A program made the translations under genes and the position numbers. Below, one piece after another: positions 53,008-63,442 of a stretch of 64,000 nt of DNA; position 1 is the first letter of the stretch, and every line of letters starts with the position of its first letter. Where the stretch lies: contig NZ_JAJFCK010000009.1 in NCBI RefSeq assembly GCF_020709055.1, forward strand, positions 24,680-88,679, in the 5' to 3' direction. The notes under the pieces are model-generated. The model worked only from the letters and a program-made list of their open reading frames with translations, did no database searches and was not told the origin of the DNA. Origin of the DNA: Ruminococcus callidus. Lineage in GTDB: Bacteria > Bacillota > Clostridia > Oscillospirales > Ruminococcaceae.

Positions 53008-53334
53008 ATGGCAGAAGCAGGAAAAAAGTGGGTATTTGGCATTGGATTGTATTTGGTCGTGAAGTCGGTTCTGAACCTGATTCTCGGCTTCTCCGGCGCC
53101 AATATTGTGATGCTGATCCTCGCCGTTGCGGCGCTGGTGCTGATGCTGGGACGGATCCCGTACATTCAGTACATCGTCGCAGTATGGCTGGTGCTGATGT
53201 TCCTCGTCAATCTGGGCGGCAACCTGAGCAATCTGGGAAGCCAGTGGATCTATCTGCTGGAAGGGCTCCTGGATGTCGGCGCTGCTGCAGTGTTGGTATT
53301 TGAAAAGAATGTTAGGGCGTTTTTTGGTAAATAA
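53008..53334 (+). CDS. Small four-helix membrane protein
   Basis: A 108-residue hydrophobic protein of no named family, with four predicted helices (starting near WVFGIGLYLVVK, IVMLILAVAALVLML, YIQYIVAVWLVLMF and IYLLEGLLDVGAAAVLV). GGAAAGGATGA lies upstream. GC content and codon use match the neighbours. It follows rsfS by 43 bp and could be co-transcribed. Confidence 0.6.
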   Translation: MAEAGKKWVFGIGLYLVVKSVLNLILGFSGANIVMLILAVAALVLMLGRIPYIQYIVAVWLVLMFLVNLGGNLSNLGSQWIYLLEGLLDVGAAAVLVFEKNVRAFFGK

Positions 53335-54085
53335 CAGCGGGAAACCGAAAAAGTCAAAGACGGAATGGCGAATACTTTTTGTGGTTCTTGTCTTTTGGAT
53401 CGCAGTGCTTGTCAAATTTCTTTTACCGGACGGCAGATGGCAGATAATGCGTCAGCTACAAGATGAATATGGGGAAGCGTTTACGATTTGTGATAGCCAT
53501 ATTCAAAAGACAGACAGCGGAATCTATACTTTTTATACGGTTTCACCGAAAGAAAATCCAGATGTGGTGTTTATTGTCATATCCGGTTGGTCAAAGGGTC
53601 GTTGGGATGGTTTGCTGCCAATCTGGCATTTTCCGCACAAAAGTGTGCGTGAGAATTATAAGACAGCTGCCTGGGCGGCTTTTTGTCAGGAGCATCAAAT
53701 CAATACGATGGTAACAGAAGAATTTGTCATGGCATTCGGGACACCGCAGGAGAGTGAACATCTTGACTTTGATTTTATTGAGGGGAATCCCTCTTTTGAT
53801 ATGACGTCGGACAGCTTTTCTGAAACAGCAGAAGAGATCTACGCACTTTACTGTGATTTTTGGGATACGTCGCCGTTTTCTCATCTGAGAACCGAACCGG
53901 ACAATGCGTATCAGACCACATACGCAATCTATGTGAAGTTTTACCATGCCGGACGGGAAATTGAGAGAGAGGACAGTCATGTTCGTATAAGATGCCAGTT
54001 TGACCTGAATGAAACATGGAGCTGTGACAGTATCGAAGAAAAATTGAGAGAAACGGCGTCACAGCCCTGGAAATATGTTGAGTAA
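53309..54085 (+). CDS. AT-richer orphan with one membrane helix
   Basis: About 258 residues, no family recognised. A single helix (ILFVVLVFWIAVLVKFLL) near residue 20 is followed by a soluble domain rich in Asp, Glu, Phe and Tyr, with SGWSKGRWDGLLPIWHF and an acidic EEIYALYCDFWD. Codon use is more AT-rich than rsfS and leuS, suggesting later gain. The start is uncertain: ATG 53309 overlaps the previous gene and has no clear ribosome binding site; TTG 53324 has AGGG upstream. It may be lipid- or envelope-associated. Confidence 0.5.
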   Translation: MLGRFLVNNSGKPKKSKTEWRILFVVLVFWIAVLVKFLLPDGRWQIMRQLQDEYGEAFTICDSHIQKTDSGIYTFYTVSPKENPDVVFIVISGWSKGRWDGLLPIWHFPHKSVRENYKTAAWAAFCQEHQINTMVTEEFVMAFGTPQESEHLDFDFIEGNPSFDMTSDSFSETAEEIYALYCDFWDTSPFSHLRTEPDNAYQTTYAIYVKFYHAGREIEREDSHVRIRCQFDLNETWSCDSIEEKLRETASQPWKYVE

Positions 54086-54109
54086 ATTATAATTAAAGGA
54101 ATGATACAC

Positions 54110-56524
<2,415 letters not shown>

Positions 56525-56552
56525 CAAAAAACAAATTTGTTGGAAAAATCTC

Positions 56553-56581
56553 TTGACATCTTGTGCAATATGTGGTACAAT
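56553..56581 (+). promoter_or_regulatory. Sigma-A promoter for rpsU
   Basis: TTGACA at 56553-56558, 17-bp spacer, TACAAT at 56576-56581. Confidence 0.88.
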
Positions 56582-56621
56582 AATCTATATTGCAAAAAAT
56601 GATGACACAATGACAGGTATT

Positions 56622-56745
56622 GCTAATCTCTGGCAGCCCGGTTTTGGTCGGGAAGCCAGTTAGATAAATTGGAAATCTGGTTACGGCTGGATGGAAGATT
56701 AGCCTCTGCCGTAGTGGCAAAGGGAGGGAAATGTAAGTGGCAGAA
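56622..56745 (+). promoter_or_regulatory. Structured leader of rpsU, possible translational switch
   Basis: A closing stem GCTAATCT (56622-56629) with AGATTAGC (56696-56703) encloses two arms. The first is CTGGC/GCCAG plus CCCG/CGGG (56630-56659); the second is AGAT/ATCT (56662-56678). Downstream, TCTGCC (56705-56710) can pair with GGCA at 56716-56719, or with GGCAGA at 56739-56744 across the start codon, hiding the ribosome binding site GGGAGG. I do not recognise a named riboswitch. Confidence 0.5.
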
Positions 56746-56910
56746 GTTCGCGTTGGTAAGAACGAGTCTTTGGACACCGCGCTGAAGCGTTTTAAGAGAT
56801 CTTGTGCGAAGGACGGCGTTATCGCTGAAGTCCGCAAGAGAGAGCATTACGAAAAGCCTTCGGTAAAGCGTAAGAAGAAGTCGGAAGCTGCTCGTAAGCG
56901 CAAGTATTAA
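56737..56910 (+). CDS. rpsU: 30S ribosomal protein S21
   Basis: A basic protein of 57 residues starting [20 protein letters not shown] after the initiator and ending with the Lys/Arg-rich [17 protein letters not shown] tail. S21 helps 30S-mRNA pairing in initiation. The start codon is GTG 56737; AGGGAGG lies 9 nt upstream and no ATG fits. A long structured leader precedes it, and a terminator follows the stop by 27 bp, so it is transcribed on its own. Confidence 0.95.
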   Translation: MAEVRVGKNESLDTALKRFKRSCAKDGVIAEVRKREHYEKPSVKRKKKSEAARKRKY

Positions 56911-56937
56911 TCCAGAAATTTGCGATACACAGCATGC

Positions 56938-56970
56938 GGGCGCACTTGACGAAAGTGCGTCCGTTTTTTT
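56938..56970 (+). terminator. Intrinsic terminator after rpsU
   Basis: GGGCGCACTT (56938-56947) pairs with AAGTGCGTCC (56953-56962) with one G-U pair, then a run of seven T. Confidence 0.9.
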
Positions 56971-57019
56971 GTGCGGCATTTTTCGACAGGGTTTGATGAC
57001 CATGGAAGGAGAGAGGGCA

Positions 57020-57553
57020 ATGCTGTTCCAAGCAAAACTTGCGCTGCGAAGCGTCTGCGATATCACGCCGGAGCTGCTGGGAAAGCTGGGCGTGCGGGGA
57101 CTTTTGCTGGACATTGACAACACGCTGACCACTCACGACAACCCCACGCCGGCACCCGGTGTGGAGGGCTGGGTGGCTGGAATGCAGGCGGCGGGGATCT
57201 CCCTGTGCCTTGTGTCCAACAACCACCCGCCGAGAGTCGAGCCGTTTGCCAGGCGGCTGGGGCTGGACTTCGTCTGTGAGGGGAAAAAACCGCTGACGAA
57301 GGGATATCGGGAGGCAGTGCAGAAAATGGGACTGTCACGAAAGGAAGTGGCAGCGGTGGGGGATCAGATCTTTACTGATGTGCTGGGCGCAAATTTGTTT
57401 CGTGTGCCCTGCATCTTTGTATTCCCCATGGAAATGGAAAAAACGAAGTTTTTCAAATTCAAGCGCCGGATGGAGGTGCCCTTTTTGCCCCGCAAAATTT
57501 ATGAGGGGCCGGAGGTCGCAAAGTCCGGCAGGCAAGGAGTCGATAGCATATGA
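57020..57553 (+). CDS. yqeG: YqeG-family HAD IIIA-type phosphatase
   Basis: Small HAD phosphatase of 177 residues. Motif I is LLLDIDNTLTTHD near residue 31; motif II Ser/Asn is in CLVSNNHPPRV; motif III is AVGDQIFTDVLGAN. Substrate is unknown, though the family is widely conserved in Firmicutes near ribosome-assembly genes. ATG 57020 is chosen for its AAGGAG at an 8-nt spacer. It overlaps aroQ by 4 bp. Confidence 0.9.
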   Translation: MLFQAKLALRSVCDITPELLGKLGVRGLLLDIDNTLTTHDNPTPAPGVEGWVAGMQAAGISLCLVSNNHPPRVEPFARRLGLDFVCEGKKPLTKGYREAVQKMGLSRKEVAAVGDQIFTDVLGANLFRVPCIFVFPMEMEKTKFFKFKRRMEVPFLPRKIYEGPEVAKSGRQGVDSI

Positions 57554-57981
57554 TCAAAAAAGTATTGGTGATTCATGGACCGAACCTGAATCTGCTGGGC
57601 GAACGGGAGCCCGGCGTGTACGGAAACACCACCTTCGCCGATCTGAACCGTCAGATTCTGGATCGTGCCGAGGGACTGGGGCTGGAGTGCGAGATCTTCC
57701 AGTCCAACCACGAGGGTGCGATCATCGACAAGCTGCACGCAGCACGGCACACTTTTGACGGCGTTGTCATCAATGCCGGTGCCTATACCCACTACAGCTA
57801 TGCCATTCACGATGCCATCCACGACATTCGCATTCCCTGCGTGGAAGTGCACATCAGCAACATCTATGCACGGGACGAGTTCCGTTCCCACTCGGTGCTG
57901 AGCCCAGTTTGTGCCGGAACGATTGCCGGCTTCGGCATCAACGGCTATTTTCTGGCGCTTCAGGCACTTTCCGAGATGTAA
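57550..57981 (+). CDS. aroQ: 3-dehydroquinate dehydratase, type II
   Basis: Third step of the shikimate pathway, forming 3-dehydroshikimate. VLVIHGPNLNLLGEREPGVYG holds the active-site Arg and Tyr (shown in part), INAGAYTHYSYAI the substrate Asn, CVEVHISNIYARDEFRSHSV the His and Arg. The common NPGA box reads NAGA here. The length of 143 residues fits the dodecameric type II enzyme. Confidence 0.95.
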   Translation: MIKKVLVIHGPNLNLLGEREPGVYGNTTFADLNRQILDRAEGLGLECEIFQSNHEGAIIDKLHAARHTFDGVVINAGAYTHYSYAIHDAIHDIRIPCVEVHISNIYARDEFRSHSVLSPVCAGTIAGFGINGYFLALQALSEM

Positions 57982-57993
57982 GGGGGCGGGGAC

Positions 57994-59070
57994 ATGTCAA
58001 ATCCAATTCAAAAGCTGATGGGGCTGCTGCCTGCCAGAATTGACTGCGCCATCATCCAGTCCGATGTCAACCGGCGCTATTTCACCGGAATGCTCTCCTC
58101 CGCCGGAACGGTGGTATGCTTTCGTGAGGGTTCCTATCTCATCATCGACTTCCGGTATATTGAAAAGGCACGGCAGTGCGTGACAAATTGCCGTGTCATT
58201 GAACAGCACGATCTGATGTTTCAGATTCAGGAGCTGCTGCGGAAGCATGGCGCAAAGACGGCAGCAGTGGAGTCCATGACCATGACGCTGCATGATTTCG
58301 CTGTGCTTCAGCGTGCGCTGGAAAAACAGGTGCAGCTGGATCGGAGCGACGTGCTGAGCCGTGCCATCTATGACTGCCGCACGGTGAAAACGCCGGAGGA
58401 GATCGAAAAGATTCGAAAGGCACAGCGTATTGCAGAGGCGGCGCTGGCGGAAACGCTGAACTATATCCGTGTTGGCGTTTCGGAACGGGACATCATGCTC
58501 TACCTCAACCACGCCATGCTTCAGCGTGGCTCTGAGGGGGAGTCATTCCCCACCATCGCACTCACCGGTGCAAGGACTTCTATGCCGCACGGCGTTCCCA
58601 CGGCGGAGGCAAAGGTGCAGTCCGGCGACTTCGTGCTCATGGACTTCGGCGCAATGGTGGACGGCTACCACAGCGACATGACCCGTACCGTCTGCGTGGG
58701 ACAGCCCACAGAGCGGATGCGTGAGGTGTACGGCGTGGTACTTCGGGCACAGGAGGAGACGCTGCGGCTCGCCAAAGCTGGCGTGACCGGCAGGGACATG
58801 GATGCCTGCGCAAGAAAGATCATCACTGACGCTGGCTATGGCGACAACTTCGGGCATTCGCTGGGACACGGCGTGGGCATGGAGATTCACGAGTACCCCA
58901 ATGCTTCGCCGGCATCTCAGACGGTGATGGCAGAGGGCAACGTGGTCACGGTAGAGCCGGGCATCTATCTGCCGGGCGAATTTGGCGTGCGCATCGAGGA
59001 TTTCGTGGTGATCCACGAGGGCGGATGCGACAATCTGACGGAGGCACCGAAGCAGCTGATTACGCTGTAA
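57994..59070 (+). CDS. pepP: M24-family Xaa-Pro aminopeptidase
   Basis: Removes an N-terminal residue preceding proline; it may also act as a dipeptidase. A creatinase-like N-domain (residues 1-130) is followed by the metallopeptidase fold with metal ligands in MDFGAMVDGYHSDMTRTV, FGHSLGHGVGMEIHEYP, TVEPGIYLPG and GVRIEDFVV. The length of 358 residues is standard for the short clostridial form. The yqeG-aroQ-pepP-efp order is known in Clostridia. Confidence 0.92.
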   Translation: MSNPIQKLMGLLPARIDCAIIQSDVNRRYFTGMLSSAGTVVCFREGSYLIIDFRYIEKARQCVTNCRVIEQHDLMFQIQELLRKHGAKTAAVESMTMTLHDFAVLQRALEKQVQLDRSDVLSRAIYDCRTVKTPEEIEKIRKAQRIAEAALAETLNYIRVGVSERDIMLYLNHAMLQRGSEGESFPTIALTGARTSMPHGVPTAEAKVQSGDFVLMDFGAMVDGYHSDMTRTVCVGQPTERMREVYGVVLRAQEETLRLAKAGVTGRDMDACARKIITDAGYGDNFGHSLGHGVGMEIHEYPNASPASQTVMAEGNVVTVEPGIYLPGEFGVRIEDFVVIHEGGCDNLTEAPKQLITL

Positions 59071-59085
59071 AAGGAGATTGACACA

Positions 59086-59586
59086 ATGGGAATGTATGCA
59101 GGCTATTACCAGATTTCCGACACGGAACTGGAACATCTGCGGCAGCTGGAGGAACGTGCTCTGGTGAAACAGGCGGAAACGCTGACAGAGGACGAAACTG
59201 CGGAAGCGTGTGATCTGGACAAGATGTGGGATGCGCTGCATTTTGTGCTGACCGGAGATACCCTGTCTGATGCCGCAGACCATGATCCGCTGTCAGAGGC
59301 GGTGTGCGGCAGCGTCTTTCTGGCACGGCAGCTGCATGTGGGCGGCATTCCGGCAAAGCGTGTGAAAGAAATTGCACAGGCTCTGCACGAGGTGGATTTT
59401 GCCGCACGTCTGGCAGCCTTGCAGATGTCCGATTTTGCAGCGGCAGATATCTATCCTGCCATCTGGGACAGACCGGAGGAGGAAGACGATATTCGTGCGG
59501 AACTGCCGGCGTACTTTGCAGATCTGCAGGCATTCTATGACAATGCCGCAGAACAGGGTAACGCAGTGCTGGTGATGATCGGCTGA
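59086..59586 (+). CDS. DUF1877 (YfbM-like) family protein
   Basis: A 166-residue acidic soluble protein. MGMYAGYYQISDTELEHL at the start and LDKMWDALHFVLTG near residue 43 are typical of DUF1877. Function is unknown. It lies between pepP and efp, where family members vary, so it may be an insertion into that operon. The start at 59086 follows AAAGGAG. Confidence 0.85.
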   Translation: MGMYAGYYQISDTELEHLRQLEERALVKQAETLTEDETAEACDLDKMWDALHFVLTGDTLSDAADHDPLSEAVCGSVFLARQLHVGGIPAKRVKEIAQALHEVDFAARLAALQMSDFAAADIYPAIWDRPEEEDDIRAELPAYFADLQAFYDNAAEQGNAVLVMIG

Positions 59587-59646
59587 CCGGTGCGGTGCCG
59601 CCGAAAGATTTTTCCGGTAAAAACGTAATTTTTTTTGCGGAAAGTC

Positions 59647-59675
59647 TTGCAAAGCGGGCAATTATGTTGTATAAT
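59647..59675 (+). promoter_or_regulatory. Sigma-A promoter for efp
   Basis: TTGCAA at 59647-59652, 17-bp spacer, TATAAT at 59670-59675, about 100 bp before the ATG. Confidence 0.85.
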
Positions 59676-59773
59676 AAAGTTAAGCAATGTTTTTCTGAGG
59701 GGATTTTCCAGGCTGTTGCCGGAGCTCCTTTCTCGTTGCAGCAAACACAGGAATAAAACGGAGGTTTCATTTT

Positions 59774-60331
59774 ATGATTTCAGCAGGCGATTTCAGAAAC
59801 GGCGTAACATTTGAACTGGATGGAAACGTTGTACAGGTTATCGAATTTCAGCACGTAAAGCCGGGTAAGGGTGCCGCATTTGTCCGCACCAAGTACAAGA
59901 ACGTTATCACCGGCGCAGTTGTAGAGCGCTCTTTCAACCCTACGGATAAGTATCCGACTGCTTACATCGAGCGTAAGGACATGCAGTATCTGTATGCAGA
60001 CGGCGATCTGTACTACTTCATGGACATGGAAACATATGAGCAGCAGCCCATCGACAAGTCCAAGCTGGGTCCGGCTTTCGCATTTGTCAAGGAGAACATG
60101 GAAGTTAAGGTTCTGTCCTACAAGGGCAACGTGTTCGGCGTAGAGCCGCCGTACTTTGTAGAGCTGGAAGTTACCGAGACAGACCCGGGCTTCAAGGGCG
60201 ATACTGCTACCAACGCTACCAAGCCGGCAACGCTGGAAACCGGCGCAGAGATCAAGGTTCCGCTCTTCATCAATCAGGGCGATATGATCCGCATCGACAC
60301 CAGAACCGGCGAATACATGGAGCGTGCATAA
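59774..60331 (+). CDS. efp: Elongation factor P
   Basis: Rescues ribosomes stalled at polyproline. The N-domain loop [18 protein letters not shown] carries the Lys that is modified in some bacteria; no modifying enzyme is in the window. Domains II and III follow, with [39 protein letters not shown] and [20 protein letters not shown]. The length of 185 residues is standard. The strong ribosome binding site is CGGAGG. Confidence 0.97.
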   Translation: MISAGDFRNGVTFELDGNVVQVIEFQHVKPGKGAAFVRTKYKNVITGAVVERSFNPTDKYPTAYIERKDMQYLYADGDLYYFMDMETYEQQPIDKSKLGPAFAFVKENMEVKVLSYKGNVFGVEPPYFVELEVTETDPGFKGDTATNATKPATLETGAEIKVPLFINQGDMIRIDTRTGEYMERA

Positions 60332-60400
60332 ATCCCAAAAGGCAAGAAACAGAATCCCTGCAAAATGCGCAGGATTCGGAACAGAACAGGAGGCAATGGT

Positions 60401-60856
60401 ATGAATCTGACGGATAAAATGGCATATCTGTGTGGTATGGTTGACGGCATGGAGCTGGATCTGACAAGCTCCAAAGAGGGAAAGGTACTGGGCAAGATCC
60501 TCGATGTGATGCAGGAAATGACCGCTTACATCGTTGATCTTCAGACACAGGTAGACGAGCTGACAGATACCTGCGATCTGCTGGATCAGGATCTGGGCGA
60601 TCTGGAGGACATTGTCTTTGACGAAGATGACGACGAGGACGATGACGAGTACGACGATTACTATGATGAGGACGAGGACGACGAGGTTCAGTACGAGACC
60701 GTTTGCCCCACCTGCAAGAATACCATCGTTCTGAGCGAGTCGATTCTGGACAAGGGTGAAATGCCATGTCCGTGCTGCGGTCAGAAACTGGAATTCGGCG
60801 ATGTGACAGAAGCTGATTTCGCCGAGGACGCAGACGAAACAGAATCGGAAGACTGA
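60401..60856 (+). CDS. CD1247 N-terminal domain and zinc-ribbon acidic protein
   Basis: A 151-residue protein. The N-terminus (LTDKMAYLCGMVDGMELD, then SSKEGKVLGKILDVMQEM) resembles the CD1247 N-terminal domain seen in clostridial proteins of unknown role. A very acidic stretch of Asp and Glu lies at about residues 69-95. A zinc ribbon (CPTCKNTI ... CPCCGQKL) ends it. GGAGG lies upstream of ATG 60401. It follows efp by 69 bp. The acidic middle suggests a protein- or nucleic-acid-mimic contact surface. Confidence 0.7.
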   Translation: MNLTDKMAYLCGMVDGMELDLTSSKEGKVLGKILDVMQEMTAYIVDLQTQVDELTDTCDLLDQDLGDLEDIVFDEDDDEDDDEYDDYYDEDEDDEVQYETVCPTCKNTIVLSESILDKGEMPCPCCGQKLEFGDVTEADFAEDADETESED

Positions 60857-60941
60857 ATCAGACTCTGAGAACCTCGGCAGAACCTGTATGGGATCTTTCC
60901 GGGGACAGAGTGCAATGTGACAAAACAGAAATGATAGAAGG

Positions 60942-60966
60942 AGCCGGCAGAGGTGTCGGCTTTTTC
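60942..60966 (+). terminator. Intrinsic terminator after the CD1247-like gene
   Basis: AGCCGGCA (60942-60949), loop GAGG, TGTCGGCT (60954-60961) with one G-U pair, then a T run. Confidence 0.85.
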
Positions 60967-61163
60967 TTTCGAGTGCGTGAAATCCCATGCGGATTCCCAT
61001 GTGCTCCATGGGGTATCTCCGCAGGACGGAACGCAGTCGGAAGGGGTGTACAGGATCGATGCGCTGAAAAGCTGTCGGATGCTGCAAAACCGAAGGATTG
61101 CGGGATCGTGGGGATACCCTTTGTCATTTTTGATGCGACAAAAGACACAATGAGGTGAAAAAA
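60967..61163 (+). other. Intergenic region upstream of nfnAB
   Basis: The gap between the CD1247-like gene and nfnA is about 307 bp. After the terminator nearly 200 bp show no credible gene. They contain short inverted repeats, such as CCCATG ... CATGGG near 60988-61010 and GCAA ... TTGC near 61084-61105. No clear -35/-10 pair and no known riboswitch motif could be seen, though a leader RNA is plausible. Confidence 0.35.
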
Positions 61164-62000
61164 TTGTTTCCAATTGTAGAAAAGAAAAGGCTGAACGATG
61201 CGGTCGTTTGGGTGAAGCTGAAAGCGCCGCTCATCGCCCGTAAGGTGCAGGCAGGACAGTTTATCATGTTCCGTCTGGACGAGTTCGGCGAGCGTGTTCC
61301 GCTGACCGTTGCCGATTATGACCGTGAGGCTGGAACGATCACGCTGATTTTCCAGATCGTGGGAGAATCTACCCGCCAGTTCGCCGCTTTGGAAGAGGAC
61401 GATTCGATTCTGGATCTGGTAGGACCTCTTGGCATGCCCACAGAGATTCCGGAGGGCACAAAGTCCGCTTGCGTCATCGGCGGCGGCGTGGGGTGCGCCA
61501 TCGCTTATCCGCAGGCAAAGCAGCTTCACGCCAAGGGCATTGCCGTGGATACCATCGCAGGCTTCCGCAGCAAGGACATCGTGATTCTGGAGGACGAATT
61601 CCGTTCGTGCAGCGACAATCTCTATCTGTGTACCGATGACGGCTCCTATGGCACCAAGGGCTTCGTGACCAACGTGCTGCAGCAGCAGCTGGAGAGCGGA
61701 AAGAAATATGACGTGGTCATCGCCATTGGACCGGTGCCCATGATGAAGTTTGTCTGCCAGACCACAAAGCCGTATGACTTGCCTACGATCGTATCCCTGA
61801 ACCCGATCATGGTAGACGGTACCGGCATGTGCGGCGGCTGCCGTGTGACGGTTGGCGGGAAGATTCGCTATGCCTGCGTGGACGGGCCGGACTTTGACGG
61901 ACATCAGGTGGACTTCGAGGAACTGATGCGCCGCAACGGCACATACCGGGAACAGGAACAGCACGTGTGCAGACTGCATCGGGAAGGGGGCGCACAGTAA
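61164..62000 (+). CDS. nfnA: NfnA-like FAD/NAD-binding electron-transfer subunit
   Basis: Small subunit of NADH-dependent ferredoxin:NADP+ oxidoreductase, also related to PyrK-type proteins. Domains: FAD-binding barrel (residues 1-100, GQFIMFRLDEFGERVPLTV), NAD-binding fold (SACVIGGGVGCAIAYP), and a C-terminal 2Fe-2S site GTGMCGGCRVTV. The start is probably TTG 61164 (FPIVEKKRL), 6 nt after GAGGTG; an in-frame GTG at 61155 would overlap the ribosome binding site. The length of 278 residues is normal. The TAATG junction couples it to nfnB. Confidence 0.87.
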   Translation: MFPIVEKKRLNDAVVWVKLKAPLIARKVQAGQFIMFRLDEFGERVPLTVADYDREAGTITLIFQIVGESTRQFAALEEDDSILDLVGPLGMPTEIPEGTKSACVIGGGVGCAIAYPQAKQLHAKGIAVDTIAGFRSKDIVILEDEFRSCSDNLYLCTDDGSYGTKGFVTNVLQQQLESGKKYDVVIAIGPVPMMKFVCQTTKPYDLPTIVSLNPIMVDGTGMCGGCRVTVGGKIRYACVDGPDFDGHQVDFEELMRRNGTYREQEQHVCRLHREGGAQ

Positions 62001-63409
62001 TGGCAGGAAAATTTAACATGGCACAGCAGAAAGTGCCCATGCCGGAGCGTGACCCCAAGGAACGTGCGAGATGCTTCCAGGAGGTTGCCATGGGCTATAC
62101 GCCGGAACAGGCAATCGAGGAGGCAGGCCGCTGCCTGCACTGTAAGGCGAAGCCCTGCGTCAGCGGATGTCCGGTAGGCGTGCCGATTCCGGATTTCATC
62201 GCAGCAGTGGCAGCCGGAGATTTCCTTCAGGCATATGACATCATTCGCACCACAAACAGCCTGCCCGCCATCTGCGGACGTGTCTGCCCGCAGGAAAACC
62301 AGTGCGAGGGCAAGTGCGTTCGTGGCAAGAAGGGGGAGCCGGTCGCCATTGGCAGACTGGAACGCTTTGTGGCAGATTACGCCAGAGAGCACGGCTATGC
62401 CGGCAATCTGGAAAAAGCGTCTGCCAACGGCAAGCGTGTGGCAATTGTCGGCGGCGGTCCGGCAGGTCTGACCTGTGCCGGCGATCTGGCACGTCTGGGC
62501 TATCAGGTGACGATCTTCGAGGCATTTCAGGTGGCTGGCGGCGTGCTGATGTATGGCATTCCGGAATTCCGTCTGCCCAAGTCCATCGTGCAGCAGGAAA
62601 TCAAGACGCTGGAAAAAATGGGCGTGGAGATTCAGCCGGACATGGTCATCGGGAAGATCCTCTCCGTGGATGAGCTGATGGAATCCGGCTATGATGCGGT
62701 ATTCATCGGCTCCGGCGCAGGTCTGCCCCGCTTCATGAACATTCCCGGCGAGGCGCAGGTGGGCGTTTGCTCGGCAAATGAGTACCTCACCCGAATCAAC
62801 CTGATGCACGGTTATGATGATAACTATGCAACACCGGTCATTCGCTCCAGGGCGGTTGCTGTGGTCGGCGGCGGCAACGTGGCAATGGACGCTGCAAGAA
62901 GTGCGCTGCGTATGGGTGCGGAGCATGTGTACATTGTCTACCGCCGTTCCGAGGCAGAGATGCCGGCACGTCTGGAGGAAGTGCACCACGCCAAGGAAGA
63001 GGGCGTGGAGTTTCAGAACCTCTGCAATCCCGTGGAGATTCTGGGCGACGAGAACGGCCGTGTCAACGGTCTGAAGTGCATCCGGATGGAACTTGGCGAA
63101 CCGGATGAGAGCGGCAGACGGCGGCCGATTGCCATTCCGGACAGCGAATTTGTGCTGGATGTGGATACCGTGATCATGGCAATCGGCACCTCCCCCAACC
63201 CGTTGATCTCTTCCACCACAGAGGGACTGGACACCAATCGCTGGGGCTGCCTGATCGTCAACGAGGACATGGCAACCACCAAGGACAAGGTCTATGCCGG
63301 CGGCGATGCCGTAACCGGCGCAGCAACGGTCATCCTGGCGATGGGTGCCGGAAAAACAGCGGCTGCTTCCATTGACGAAATTCTGTGCGGAAAGGCACAG
63401 ACGGAGTGA
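62000..63409 (+). CDS. nfnB: NfnB / NADPH-dependent glutamate-synthase-like subunit
   Basis: Large subunit, homologous to the beta subunit of glutamate synthase (GltD/GltA). N-terminal 4Fe-4S ligands: CLHCKAKPCVSGCPVGVPIP and CGRVCPQENQCEGKCVRG. Two dinucleotide folds follow: AIVGGGPAGLTCAGDLARLG and VAVVGGGNVAMDAARSALR. With NfnA it bifurcates electrons to make NADPH from NADH and reduced ferredoxin. Older annotation would call it homotetrameric glutamate synthase gltA; pairing with nfnA argues for Nfn. The length of 469 residues is normal. Confidence 0.88.
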   Translation: MAGKFNMAQQKVPMPERDPKERARCFQEVAMGYTPEQAIEEAGRCLHCKAKPCVSGCPVGVPIPDFIAAVAAGDFLQAYDIIRTTNSLPAICGRVCPQENQCEGKCVRGKKGEPVAIGRLERFVADYAREHGYAGNLEKASANGKRVAIVGGGPAGLTCAGDLARLGYQVTIFEAFQVAGGVLMYGIPEFRLPKSIVQQEIKTLEKMGVEIQPDMVIGKILSVDELMESGYDAVFIGSGAGLPRFMNIPGEAQVGVCSANEYLTRINLMHGYDDNYATPVIRSRAVAVVGGGNVAMDAARSALRMGAEHVYIVYRRSEAEMPARLEEVHHAKEEGVEFQNLCNPVEILGDENGRVNGLKCIRMELGEPDESGRRRPIAIPDSEFVLDVDTVIMAIGTSPNPLISSTTEGLDTNRWGCLIVNEDMATTKDKVYAGGDAVTGAATVILAMGAGKTAAASIDEILCGKAQTE

Positions 63410-63442
63410 AAACAGCCACAATGAGAGAAAGGGCTTTGAAAC

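Noticed and set aside
50958..53165. A long open frame of 735 codons on the minus strand
   Set aside because: It runs antisense through yqeK, the LCP gene and rsfS, all with clear families. Its product is rich in His, Arg and Cys with no recognisable domain, the usual effect of GC-rich codon use on the opposite strand.
54086..54109. Expected T-box leader before leuS
   Set aside because: Only 24 bp separate leuS from the gene before it, too short for a T-box, and no terminator or T-box sequence is seen further up.
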